Assembly: GCF_007829815.1 (NCBI RefSeq) | Contig: NZ_VIWT01000001.1 | Span: 4,115,501 to 4,179,500, forward strand | Direction of reading: 5' to 3' | DNA from: Kitasatospora viridis | GTDB lineage: Bacteria > Actinomycetota > Actinomycetes > Streptomycetales > Streptomycetaceae | Length of the DNA: 64,000 nt | In this document: positions 41,566 through 49,827 of the stretch, piece after piece | How positions within the stretch are numbered: the first letter of the stretch is position 1 | Layout: the number at the start of each line of letters is the position of its first letter | Translations under genes and position numbers: made by a program | The notes under the pieces: generated by a model | What the model was told of the DNA's origin: nothing | The model's input: the letters and a program-made list of their open reading frames with translations, nothing else | Databases searched by the model: none

Positions 41566-43011
41566 TCAGAGCCGCACCCGGTGTTCCACCAGCTCGGCCA
41601 GCACCCGGTGGTTGGCCTCCCAGCCGTCCGGGAACTGGGCGCCGACCCGCTCCAGCAGCGGCACCACCTCGCGGCCGATCCGGCTCTCCCAGCCCTGCGG
41701 GATCCGCACCGCGCTGCCCAGCTGCACCGGATCGGTGGCCGGGTGCTCGTCCAGCAGTTCGGGGATGCCGGCCCGGGCCACCACGATGCAGGCGTGCCGG
41801 TGCCTGGAGGCCAGCACGCAGAGCCGACCGGTCTCCAGGTGGAAGGCGGTGGCGTCGTGCCGGCCGGAGAGCGGGTGCAGCACCACGGTGACGTCGTACT
41901 CCCGGCCCTGCAGCCGGTTGGCGGTGTCCACGGTGACCGCCTGGCCGGCCGTGCCGTCCACCGGGATGCCGAGCGAGGCGAGCGCGGCCCGCACCGCCGC
42001 CGCCTGGTCGCGGTGCGCGGTGCCGACGGCGATCCGGTCGGCGGTGAGCGGGCGGTGGCCCTGCTCGGAGGAGGCGGTCAGCGAGCGCTCCAGCAGCCGG
42101 CGCACCGTGGCGGCGACCACGGCCACCGCCTGCGGGTCGGTCCGCACGGTGTGCCGGGCGGGCAGCTCCAGCAGCGACCAGCCGTACTCGGCGGCCTCGT
42201 CGATCGCCGCGTCCACCGCCGAACCGTCGGCCCGGGCGGCGGGCACCAGCAGGCGGTCGCCCGGACCGGTGCCGGCGCGGAACGGCGTGTAGGGGTAGAA
42301 GGCCTCGGAGATCAGCGGCGCGGCCGTGGCCGGCAGCCGCCAGGAGACCGGCAGCCGGTGCGGCTGGATCGCCGGGTTGTGCGCGAGCAGGGTGACCACC
42401 GCACTGTTCGACGGGTCGTGCGACAGGCCGCTCCACTGCTCGGTGCCGACCACGGTGAACGGGTCCAGCTGGCCCGGGTCGCCGACGAACAGCGCCCGCT
42501 CGAACAGCCGGGCCACCGCCAGCAGCGCGTCCGAGCGCATCTGGTAGGCCTCGTCCACGATCGCGTGCCGCCAGGGCTCGACGTCGCGCACCCACTGCCA
42601 CTTGGCGGCGGTGGCCACCACCACGTCCAGCCCGAGCAGGTCGGCCGGCTTGCCGGAGGCGGTCACGTTGGGGTGGCGCAGCGCCTCGGCGGCGGGCAGC
42701 GCGTCCGCGCCGTGCAGCCGGCCGATCGTCATGTCCGGCGCCTTCTGGGCCAGTCGGTCGACCAGGTCGTCCACCTGACTGTTCGTCTGGGCCACGATCA
42801 TCAGCCGCTCGCCGGAGCCGACCAGCTCCTGCGCGGCCCGCACCACCAGGGTGGACTTGCCGGCGCCGGGCGGTGAGTCCACCACCACGCCGCGCGGGGC
42901 ACCGGGCGCCGGGCGCACGGTGGCGTCCAGGATCGCGGACACGGCGGCGTCGGCCGCCGCCCCGGGATCGGCGAGCGCGGTGGTGTCGAGGAAGCTCACA
43001 GTGCTGGTCAT
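41566..43011 (-). CDS. SF1 helicase (UPF1/Dna2-like AAA domain)
   Basis: 481 aa with an ordered set of superfamily-1 helicase motifs: Walker A SPPGAGKST (46-54), Walker B DEAY (153-156), motif III GDPGQLD (177-183), motif IV-like SWRLP, motif V TVDTANRLQGREYD, and motif VI-like ASRHRHACIVVARAG. It should translocate on or unwind nucleic acid using ATP. ATG 43011 overlaps the upstream gene's stop by 4 bp, so it is translationally coupled to an unknown protein that is in turn coupled to a Cas4/AddB-like nuclease. Together they resemble a split nuclease-helicase machine. Role (repair, plasmid or phage restriction) unknown. Confidence 0.85.
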   Translation of the reverse strand: MTSTVSFLDTTALADPGAAADAAVSAILDATVRPAPGAPRGVVVDSPPGAGKSTLVVRAAQELVGSGERLMIVAQTNSQVDDLVDRLAQKAPDMTIGRLHGADALPAAEALRHPNVTASGKPADLLGLDVVVATAAKWQWVRDVEPWRHAIVDEAYQMRSDALLAVARLFERALFVGDPGQLDPFTVVGTEQWSGLSHDPSNSAVVTLLAHNPAIQPHRLPVSWRLPATAAPLISEAFYPYTPFRAGTGPGDRLLVPAARADGSAVDAAIDEAAEYGWSLLELPARHTVRTDPQAVAVVAATVRRLLERSLTASSEQGHRPLTADRIAVGTAHRDQAAAVRAALASLGIPVDGTAGQAVTVDTANRLQGREYDVTVVLHPLSGRHDATAFHLETGRLCVLASRHRHACIVVARAGIPELLDEHPATDPVQLGSAVRIPQGWESRIGREVVPLLERVGAQFPDGWEANHRVLAELVEHRVRL

Positions 43012-44573
43012 GCCCACTCTTCGGCGACGGCAGTCGAACTCTGGACGGCGGACGGCGGGCCACCATGTGTCCACGGGGTGTCGTCCGGCTCCGGCAGCGG
43101 GGCCGACTGACGCGGCGTCAACTCGAAGAGGGTGAACAGGACCTGCTCGCCGACCTCGGGCAGGGTGCCCGGCTCCGGGTCCCGCTTGCGGCCCATGCCG
43201 TTCAGCACCCGGAGCGTCAACACCCCTGGCTCCGGGCCGACTTCGACCACCCGGGCCTTCTGTGCGGTGGCCCCGCCGACCCGGTGCGCCTCCACGCCCA
43301 GCTCGGCGTGCGGCCGGTCGGCGGTGCGCAGCACCAGCAGCGGGCGCGGCTTGGGGGAGCGGCCCGAGGTGTCCCAGTCCGGCACCACCTCGACCACCTC
43401 GGCGGTGAACGCCTCGCCGGCGAGGCGCCGTTCGGCCATCGCCAGCGGATCGTCCAGCGCCTCCTGGACGTCCAGGCGGACCTGCTCGCGCTCGCGCTGG
43501 GCCAGCTTGCGGGCGGCCGTCACCGCGTCGTCCAGCCGGGGCTGCGGGGGCTCGCCGGCGGCCAGTCGGTCCCGGTGGCCGGTGAAGGACCAGCGGTCGC
43601 CCTCCCAGCGCTCGGCCAGGTGGGCGGCCGGCGGCAGCTCGCGCAGCAGGTCCAGCCCGCGCCAGACGTCCCGCCAGGTGGGCAGCAGGATGGCGAGCAG
43701 GGCCGCACGCAGCTGCTCGACGCAGCGCTCCACCGGTTCGCCCGGACCGCCCTGGCGGCGCACCGTGAGCGCCGCATCGAACCGGGCGATCGCCGGGGCC
43801 AGCACCTTCTCGTCGAACCGGGGATCGGTGGCCGGGCCGGCCGGCGGGTGGGTCAGCTGGCCGTGCTCGTCCCGCTCGGTCTCGGCCAGCTCGGCCGCCT
43901 GCGCGCCGGTCAGGCCCTGCGGCGGGTGGTGCCAGGCGAGTTGGGCGGCCAGGTGCTGGTCCTCCAGCATCGACTGGCCGGTCGCCCAGTGCCGGGCCAG
44001 CAGGCCGGTCATCGGCAGCAGCAGGCTGGAACCGGGCACCTGGGCGCGGTCGGTGAAGTGGGTGAGCCAGCGGCCGAGCAGCGGCACCCGGGCCGGCGCG
44101 GGGTAGGGGCCCGGGTCCGGATCGGCCGCGGTGCGGCGGAACCGGGTGGCCCGGCCGAGCAGCGCCAGGTGGCGGACCCCGCCCGCGTTCGGCACCAGCA
44201 GCTGCGGCGCGTCGGCGCACAACTCCCGGACCACGGTGGTCTTCTCGCCGGTCACCGGGTCCTTCTCGGTGCCCTCGACCGGCTCGGTCGCAGTGGCGAA
44301 GGGCTCCAGGTAGGGCAGCAGGTCGTCGGCGAAGGCGGTCAGGAACTCGGTGCGCAGCTCGCGGTTGAGCGGCTGCGGCACCAGGTGCAGCCGGGGCGCC
44401 TCGCGGTCGGTGCCGAGCAGCACGGCCAGCGGCGCGCCGTCCTGCGCCGCGCTGGCCAGCGGTACCAGCACCATCGGGCGCTCGCCCAGGTGGCGGTGGC
44501 GCACGGTGGCCAGCGGCTCGGCCCGGCCGCTGCGCACCGCCTCCAGCCGGGCCAGGGTGGCGAGCAGGCTCAT
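43008..44573 (-). CDS. Unknown middle protein of the nuclease-helicase operon
   Basis: 521 aa. No recognised domain, membrane segment or catalytic motif. The N-terminal 130 residues are alpha/beta-like, the middle (about 200-350) is helical with several Trp and His residues, and the C-terminal 130 residues may be a beta-barrel (VGGATAQKARVVEVGPEPG followed by Glu/Pro-rich strands). It overlaps the nuclease gene and the helicase gene by 4 bp each, so equal expression of all three is expected. It may bridge nuclease and helicase or bind substrate; this is inference from gene order. Confidence 0.75.
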   Translation of the reverse strand: MSLLATLARLEAVRSGRAEPLATVRHRHLGERPMVLVPLASAAQDGAPLAVLLGTDREAPRLHLVPQPLNRELRTEFLTAFADDLLPYLEPFATATEPVEGTEKDPVTGEKTTVVRELCADAPQLLVPNAGGVRHLALLGRATRFRRTAADPDPGPYPAPARVPLLGRWLTHFTDRAQVPGSSLLLPMTGLLARHWATGQSMLEDQHLAAQLAWHHPPQGLTGAQAAELAETERDEHGQLTHPPAGPATDPRFDEKVLAPAIARFDAALTVRRQGGPGEPVERCVEQLRAALLAILLPTWRDVWRGLDLLRELPPAAHLAERWEGDRWSFTGHRDRLAAGEPPQPRLDDAVTAARKLAQREREQVRLDVQEALDDPLAMAERRLAGEAFTAEVVEVVPDWDTSGRSPKPRPLLVLRTADRPHAELGVEAHRVGGATAQKARVVEVGPEPGVLTLRVLNGMGRKRDPEPGTLPEVGEQVLFTLFELTPRQSAPLPEPDDTPWTHGGPPSAVQSSTAVAEEWA

Positions 44574-45766
44574 CGGGTCGCCCCGGCCAGGGCTTCGGCG
44601 CGCAGGCGAGCGGCGAACCGCAGGCGCTCGGCCGCCTCTCCCCCAGCCTTCGGCCGGGAGGGGCCCCCATCTTCCGGTTCGGTCCCGGCGGCGGCGCAGA
44701 GTGCCTCGCCGACCGTGCGCAGCTCGCCGAAGTCGGCGCGCACGCCCCGGCCCAGCTGCTCCAGCGAACCGGTCGCGCGGGCCTGCGACCGGCAGTGGAA
44801 GCCGAGTTCGCAGCTGGACAGGCACTCGGGCCCGTAGGTGGCCGGCACCGCGTCCACCGCCTCGGCCAACTCGGCCGTCGGGCGAGTGGGTTGGCCGGCC
44901 CCGTCGGGCGCCAGGTCGAAGCTGAGGCCGGGCGGCAGCGCGTCGAGCAGCTCCTCGATCCGCGTCAGCCGGCCCAACTGGCGCCGGGTGGTCGCGAGTT
45001 CCCGCCGGACGTCGATCGCGGCGGCGGTCGGCCGGCTGCCGAAGTCCAGCGGGCAGACCAGCAGCACGGTCAGCTCCGGCGCGCCGGGCACGCCCGGGTC
45101 GGGCAGCCGGCGGCGCTCCTCGGGCACCCCGGCGGCCTGCTGCAGCGCCAGCACGTAGACCGCGGCCTGCCGGGCCGCGGCGCCGACCTTCGCCGGGTCG
45201 GCCGAGCCGTCGAGCACCGGGAAGGACTTGATCTCCACCACGGTGCACCGGCCGCCCTGCACCACCACCGCGTCCGGCTCCAGGTAGGCGGGCGCGCCGG
45301 CCACCTCCAGGCGCAGCATCGGGTGGTCCAGCAGGGTCCAGCGGTGCGGGTCGGCCAGCGAGGCGCGGACCGCCTCCGCGAGCGCCTCGGCGGTCCGGGC
45401 GGCGCGCACCGCCGGGCTCGCGCCGGGCAGCAGGTCGGGGGTCGCGAGCCGGTCCGCGTCGTGCTCCGGCAGGCCGAGGTGCCGGCGCAGCGGGGTGAGC
45501 AGCCCCGCGCACTCCTCGGCCTTCAGCCGGGCCTCGAAGACGGTGCCGCGGGCGATCGCGAACGGCGAGCGGCCGAACGGCGCCGGGCGGCCGAGCCGGC
45601 CGGCCACCGCGCCCTTGTCCACCCCCGCGGCGTCCAGCAGGGCCCGGCGGCGGCAGCCGGGGTTGGCGGCCAGGGCGGCCAGCGCGCGGGCGTCCAGGCC
45701 GCGCTGCTCGGCCCTGCCGCGCAGCGCGGCAAGCCGCCGCGCGGGTTCTGCGAGCGAGACGTTCAT
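44570..45766 (-). CDS. Cas4/AddB-like PD-(D/E)xK nuclease with four-cysteine iron-sulfur site
   Basis: 398 aa. The catalytic core has Asp165 (EPDAVV), Glu178 and Lys180 (VVEIKSF), and the QxxxY motif at Gln200/Tyr204 (QAAVY). One cysteine in the N-terminal part (Cys38, NPGCRRRALL) and three near the C-terminus (Cys315, Cys319, Cys325) match the 1+3 cysteine layout that holds a [4Fe-4S] cluster in Cas4, AddB and Dna2-type nucleases, though the first spacing is C-x3-C. It should cut single-stranded or end-processed DNA. ATG 45766 is preferred; a TTG extension to 45808 exists. It overlaps the next gene by 4 bp. Confidence 0.8.
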   Translation of the reverse strand: MNVSLAEPARRLAALRGRAEQRGLDARALAALAANPGCRRRALLDAAGVDKGAVAGRLGRPAPFGRSPFAIARGTVFEARLKAEECAGLLTPLRRHLGLPEHDADRLATPDLLPGASPAVRAARTAEALAEAVRASLADPHRWTLLDHPMLRLEVAGAPAYLEPDAVVVQGGRCTVVEIKSFPVLDGSADPAKVGAAARQAAVYVLALQQAAGVPEERRRLPDPGVPGAPELTVLLVCPLDFGSRPTAAAIDVRRELATTRRQLGRLTRIEELLDALPPGLSFDLAPDGAGQPTRPTAELAEAVDAVPATYGPECLSSCELGFHCRSQARATGSLEQLGRGVRADFGELRTVGEALCAAAGTEPEDGGPSRPKAGGEAAERLRFAARLRAEALAGATR

Positions 45767-45873
45767 GGTGCTCGCCAGTGTCGCATCCGGCACTGACAGA
45801 CCCGACAACCCGGGCCCGTGCGGTGGTGGGGGATCATGGGGGTGCCGAAACGCCCAGCCCTCAGGAGTCCGCG

Positions 45874-46524
45874 ATGCCCGCTCGTCTGATCCTTGTCCGC
45901 CACGGGGAGACCGCCTGGTCGGCGAGCGGCCAGCACACCGGCCGGACCGACATCCCGCTCACCGAGGAGGGGCGCGAGATGGCGCGCCGGGTGGGCGTGC
46001 GGCTGGCCAACGCGCCGTGGAACGGCCTGCCCGACGCCCGGGTGTACACCAGCCCGCTCTCCCGGGCCCGGGAGACCGCCGAGCTGGCCGGCTTCGGCGC
46101 CCGGGCGGTGGACCGGCCGGAGCTGCTGGAGTGGGACTACGGCCAGTACGAGGGCCGCACCGGCGTCGAGATCCGCGAGCACGACAACCCCGGCTGGCTG
46201 ATCTGGCGCGACGGCGTGCCGGGCGGCGAGAAGATCTCCGAGGTGGCGGCCCGGGTGGACGCCTTCCTGGCCGACGTGGCGGCCGACCACGGCACCCCGC
46301 ACCCGGAGACCACCACCATGCACGCGGCCGACTGCGACGTGGTGGTCTTCGCCCACGGCCACCTGCTGCGGATCCTGGCCGCCCGCTGGCTGGGCCTGGC
46401 GCCCGAGTACGGCCAGCGGCTCAAGCTCGGCACGGCCGCGCTCTCGGTGCTCTCCTGGGAGTACGGGGCGCCGGCGATCGAGATCTGGAACGACCACAGC
46501 CACCTGGACGGGCTGGGCGCCTGA
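45874..46524 (+). CDS. Histidine phosphatase family protein
   Basis: 216 aa, phosphoglycerate-mutase-like. The N-terminal LILVRHGETAWS carries the catalytic His in RHG, with the second catalytic His in FAHGHLLR and the acid in the E-W-D-Y-G-Q-Y-E-G segment. Substrate unknown (small phosphometabolite or phosphoprotein). ATG 45874 has CAGGAG 6 nt upstream. It is divergent from the nuclease gene. Confidence 0.9.
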   Translation: MPARLILVRHGETAWSASGQHTGRTDIPLTEEGREMARRVGVRLANAPWNGLPDARVYTSPLSRARETAELAGFGARAVDRPELLEWDYGQYEGRTGVEIREHDNPGWLIWRDGVPGGEKISEVAARVDAFLADVAADHGTPHPETTTMHAADCDVVVFAHGHLLRILAARWLGLAPEYGQRLKLGTAALSVLSWEYGAPAIEIWNDHSHLDGLGA

Positions 46525-46543
46525 CCGGACCCTGACGGTCCGG
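46525..46543. terminator. Short hairpin between convergent genes
   Basis: CCGGACC/GGTCCGG 7-bp perfect stem with a 5-nt loop, directly after the phosphatase stop; small but well placed for both strands. Confidence 0.45.
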
Positions 46544-46572
46544 ACCCTGACGGACCTGGCCTTGACGGCGGG

Positions 46573-47979
46573 TCAGGCCGCCCGGGCCCCGTCGTGGGCG
46601 TGCAGGAAGCCGATCACCCCGGGCACGTCCGGGTGGGCGCGCAGCCGGGTCGCGGTGGCGGCCAGCATCGACCGGATCCGGGCCGACCGGACCCGGTCGA
46701 GCAGGCCGACCGCCGCCCGGCCGTGCTCGGCGGCCCCGGCCAGGTCGCCCCGGCCCAGCCGGTCGTGGGCCAACTCGGCGGTGTAGAGCGCCCGGTTGCG
46801 CACGAAGTGCGGCTCCTGCAACGCCATCGCCTGCCCGGCGCGCTCGCTGGCCCGGTCCCACTCGCCGAGCGCGGACCAGCACTGCGCCTCCAGGCCGGCC
46901 AGTTCGGCCTCGCCGAAGAAGGACATCCACTCCGGGTCGGCGTCCGACTCCCCGTGCTCGAAGAGCGCGGCGGCCCGGCCCAGTGCCCGCAGGCAGCCGG
47001 ACCGGTCGTGCAGCAGTGCCCAGGCGCCGGCCTCGCGCATCGCCAGCAGGGCGAGCAGCCGGTCTGAGCCGAGCCGGGCGGCGGCGGCCTGGCCCGCCTG
47101 GGCGGCCCGCAGCGCCTCGCGCGGGCGCCCGGCGTCGCGGGCCAGGAAGGCGCTGTTGCAGAAGACGTGGGCCTCCAGCGCCGGGTCGTTGGCCATCCGG
47201 GCGGTGGCCAGGGCCTCGGCGTAGAACGACCGGGCGTCGCCCAGCCGGTTGGAGTCGTGCGCCAGCCAGCCGACCGAGATGGCCAGTTCGCCGGCGGTGG
47301 ACTGCAGCCGGCGCTCGGTGGTGGTGGAGAACTCGCCCTCGTTCAGCAGCACGTAGGCGTTGCGCAGCGACTGGCCGGCCCGTTCGAAGAGGGTGTCCGC
47401 GCCGTGCACGTCGTCGGCCAACCGGATCTCCCGGACGGCCTGTTCGACGATCTGGACGTCGGCCGCGCCGACTCTGCGCGGTGCCGGTGGGGCGGTGGGG
47501 GAGAGCAGCGGGTCGGTGGTGCGGGCGGGTCCGTCCAGGCCCAGCACGGTGGCCAGGGCGGTGGGGCCGCCGGTCAGGAACGTACGGCGGTGCACGTCGT
47601 CGTTCTCCTCGTCCGGGTGGTGCGGGTCCAGATGTGGGGGGTGCCCCGGGGGCGCGGGGCGGCGCGCGGTGGAGCGGCGCCGGACGGCCGAGCGCGGGGC
47701 GAAGCCGAGGTCCGCCAGCGACCGGTCCGGCCACAGGTGGCGGAAGACCCGCTCGTAGGCGTAGTTGGGACAGCGGATCTCGCCGGCCTCCACCCGGCCG
47801 ATGTAGCGGGCGTCGCAGGAGACGTGTTCGCCGATCTCCCGGGCCGCCCGGCGGATCACGGTGGCGAACTCCGCTGGGGAGAGTCCGCCGCGCAACTCGC
47901 GCATCGTGGCGTTGGGGACGGGGCGGGCGGGCGGAACGGGCGCGGTGGCCGCGCCGGCGTGACCGGCCGGATGTGCCAT
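46573..47979 (-). CDS. HTH-TPR transcriptional regulator
   Basis: 468 aa. The N-terminal XRE-like HTH (about 30-90) contains LSPAEFATVIRRAAREIGE and YIGRVEAGEIRCPNY, a pattern seen in streptomycete regulators related to NsdA/NsdB that control development. A linker has HRRTFLTGG, then a helical TPR-like region of about 250 residues to the C-terminus. It likely binds DNA and senses an unknown partner. ATG 47979 has GGAG 7 nt upstream; the longer frame (to 48153) is intergenic. Palindromes at 48117-48156 upstream may be its operators. Confidence 0.75.
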   Translation of the reverse strand: MAHPAGHAGAATAPVPPARPVPNATMRELRGGLSPAEFATVIRRAAREIGEHVSCDARYIGRVEAGEIRCPNYAYERVFRHLWPDRSLADLGFAPRSAVRRRSTARRPAPPGHPPHLDPHHPDEENDDVHRRTFLTGGPTALATVLGLDGPARTTDPLLSPTAPPAPRRVGAADVQIVEQAVREIRLADDVHGADTLFERAGQSLRNAYVLLNEGEFSTTTERRLQSTAGELAISVGWLAHDSNRLGDARSFYAEALATARMANDPALEAHVFCNSAFLARDAGRPREALRAAQAGQAAAARLGSDRLLALLAMREAGAWALLHDRSGCLRALGRAAALFEHGESDADPEWMSFFGEAELAGLEAQCWSALGEWDRASERAGQAMALQEPHFVRNRALYTAELAHDRLGRGDLAGAAEHGRAAVGLLDRVRSARIRSMLAATATRLRAHPDVPGVIGFLHAHDGARAA

Positions 47980-48417
47980 GGGGTCGCTCCGAGCTGTGGT
48001 GCGGGGTGGGGCCCGTGGGTCGGGTGGGCCCGACCGAGGCGACGGCTCGACAGTACCGGCTGTCATCAGGAGCTCACGATGGGTTTCGGGGAAAATAGCT
48101 GCGAATTGATGGCAAAGCAGACATATATCTGCGGATCCGCCATGAAATGCCATGGCTTGCTGTAGGGCGCCCCGTGGCTATCCGTGGCCCGGACCCGTTG
48201 TGTTGATATCGGGAAGGCGGGTGGTGCGCGCCGCTCGACGGCAGCCGCCGCTCGGCCTGAGCTCATCAGCAGTCACATTCATACCATCAGGTCACTAGTT
48301 CTCCTGACGTGCCCTCAGTTTCCCTGTTCCAGCAGGGGATCCAGCGGCGCGGGACCGAACGGCGGGGAAAGCGGACGTGATGGTCACGGGTAGCGAACCG
48401 AGTCAGAAGGGCCCGCA
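47980..48417. other. 438-bp regulatory-looking intergenic region
   Basis: Between divergent genes. The stretch 48085-48165 is notably AT-rich compared with its surroundings and carries three adjoining palindromes (48117-48156). No gene is seen. Confidence 0.55.
48117..48156. promoter_or_regulatory. Cluster of three abutting palindromes
   Basis: GCAGACATATATCTGC (48117-48132, 7 of 8 pairs), GCGGATCCGC (48131-48140, perfect) and GCCATG/CATGGC around a 6-nt spacer (48139-48156). They lie about 140-180 bp upstream of the TPR-regulator gene, consistent with operator sites. Confidence 0.5.
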
Positions 48418-48852
48418 GTGATGGTCATCGGATTGCCGCAGTTCCGCAGTTTCCGCAGCCCGGCCGCCGGCGGGGGCAGCGCGGCGGAGGGCCGGTCGCT
48501 CAGCGGACGCAGCACCGCCTGGGCCCGCGGCTGCGACACCGTGACCGTCCCGCTGCGGCACGGTCTGGAGACCGTGGACATCCTGCGGCTGCGGCGGGCC
48601 TGCGGCTCGGTGGTGCAGGGGCCGGCCGGCACCGTCGCCTTCCTGGTCCCGGCCGGCACCGCCGAGCGCTGGCAGCTCGTCGGCACCAGCTGCACCCCCG
48701 GTGCGGCCGCGCTGCCCGCCACCGACCCGCGCTGGCTGCTGCCGCCCACCGGCCCGGAGCTCGCCCCGCGGCCCACCGATCCCTGGGTGCTGCGCGACGC
48801 GCTCTGCGAGGCGGCCCGCACCCTGGCCGCCGGCGGACTCGGGCCCTTCTAG
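48418..48852 (+). CDS. Primase/polymerase-like small hypothetical protein
   Basis: 144 aa from GTG 48418 (or ATG 48421). CDTVTVPLRHGLETVDIL, then GTVAFLVPAGTAERW and DPRWLLPPTGPELA, parallel the segments FDVISMPGLFGRRVLDEL, RTLLFVQPGAAHRL and DSRWIVAPDGREPW of the gene at 40333, so it is probably a distant paralogue of that family. Function unknown. AGAAGG lies 7 nt upstream of the GTG. Confidence 0.55.
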   Translation: MMVIGLPQFRSFRSPAAGGGSAAEGRSLSGRSTAWARGCDTVTVPLRHGLETVDILRLRRACGSVVQGPAGTVAFLVPAGTAERWQLVGTSCTPGAAALPATDPRWLLPPTGPELAPRPTDPWVLRDALCEAARTLAAGGLGPF

Positions 48853-48919
48853 TCCCCGGCTGCCTGCCCGAGGGCCCCCACCTGCGCGTTCCCGCGGCCC
48901 ACCGGGGATACTTCGCGGT

Positions 48920-49762
48920 ATGGGACGAGAACAGCGCGCCCCGCGTACCCACCGCACTGACACCGGCCTGGCCGAGCTGCGCCCCGACCGCGACCACCCG
49001 CAGTCCTGGTCGCTGCTGCTCGACGGCGCACCGCAGTCGCACGTCGACCTGGCCGACCCCAGCCGCCTCGGCTTCGAGTACCAGCGCCGCCTGGGACACC
49101 TGATCGACCTGGCCGCCGAACCCGGGCGGCCGTTGCGGGTGCTGCACCTGGGCGGCGGTGCGCTCACCCTGGCCCGCTACACCGCCGCCACCCGCCCGCG
49201 CTCGCGCCAGCAGGTGGCCGAGCTGGACACCGCGCTCACCGACTGGGTCCGGGCGGAACTGCCGCTGCAGCCCGGCTGGCAGATCAAGGTCCGCGGCGGC
49301 GACGCCCGCGCGGTGCTGGAGCGCGCCCCCGAGGGCGCCTTCGACCTGGTGATCGCCGACGTCTTCGCCGGCGCCCGGGTGCCCGCACACTGCGCCACCG
49401 TGGAGTTCGCCACGCTCGCCGCGCGGGCCCTGGCCCCCGGCGGGCGGTACGCGACCAACATCACCGACGGCTTCCAACTCGCCTTCGCCCGCTCCCAGGT
49501 GGCCACCCTGCGGGCGGTCTTCCCGGAGCTGGCGCTGATCGCCGACCCGGCGGTGCTGCGCGGCAAGCGGTTCGGCAACCTGATCCTGGCGGCCGGTCAG
49601 ACCCCGCTGCCGATCGCCGAGTTGACCCGCCGGACGGCCTCCGACGCGGCGCTCGGGCGGGTCGAGCACGGTGCCGCGCTGGCCGCCTTCCCGGCCGGCG
49701 CGCCGGTGGTGACCGATGCCTCGGCGGTGCCCTCGCCGGCGCCGCCGCCGAACACCTTCTGA
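48920..49762 (+). CDS. Spermidine-synthase-like SAM-dependent protein
   Basis: 280 aa, Rossmann fold. VLHLGGGALTLARY is the nucleotide-binding loop, VAELDTALTDWVR has the acidic residue that contacts the ligand, FDLVIADVFAGARVP is the active-site region, and RYATNITDGF a later strand. This is the speE/fused spermidine-synthase family, widespread in actinomycetes as stand-alone proteins of uncertain substrate. The ribosome-binding site before ATG 48920 is weak. The C-terminal 40 residues are Ala/Pro-rich. Confidence 0.82.
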   Translation: MGREQRAPRTHRTDTGLAELRPDRDHPQSWSLLLDGAPQSHVDLADPSRLGFEYQRRLGHLIDLAAEPGRPLRVLHLGGGALTLARYTAATRPRSRQQVAELDTALTDWVRAELPLQPGWQIKVRGGDARAVLERAPEGAFDLVIADVFAGARVPAHCATVEFATLAARALAPGGRYATNITDGFQLAFARSQVATLRAVFPELALIADPAVLRGKRFGNLILAAGQTPLPIAELTRRTASDAALGRVEHGAALAAFPAGAPVVTDASAVPSPAPPPNTF

Positions 49763-49827
49763 CGGGTGCCGGCCGGGCGAACGCTTTTCTGCGGTAGGTG
49801 AGTTGCCGGGGGCGGCGGCTCAGTGGC

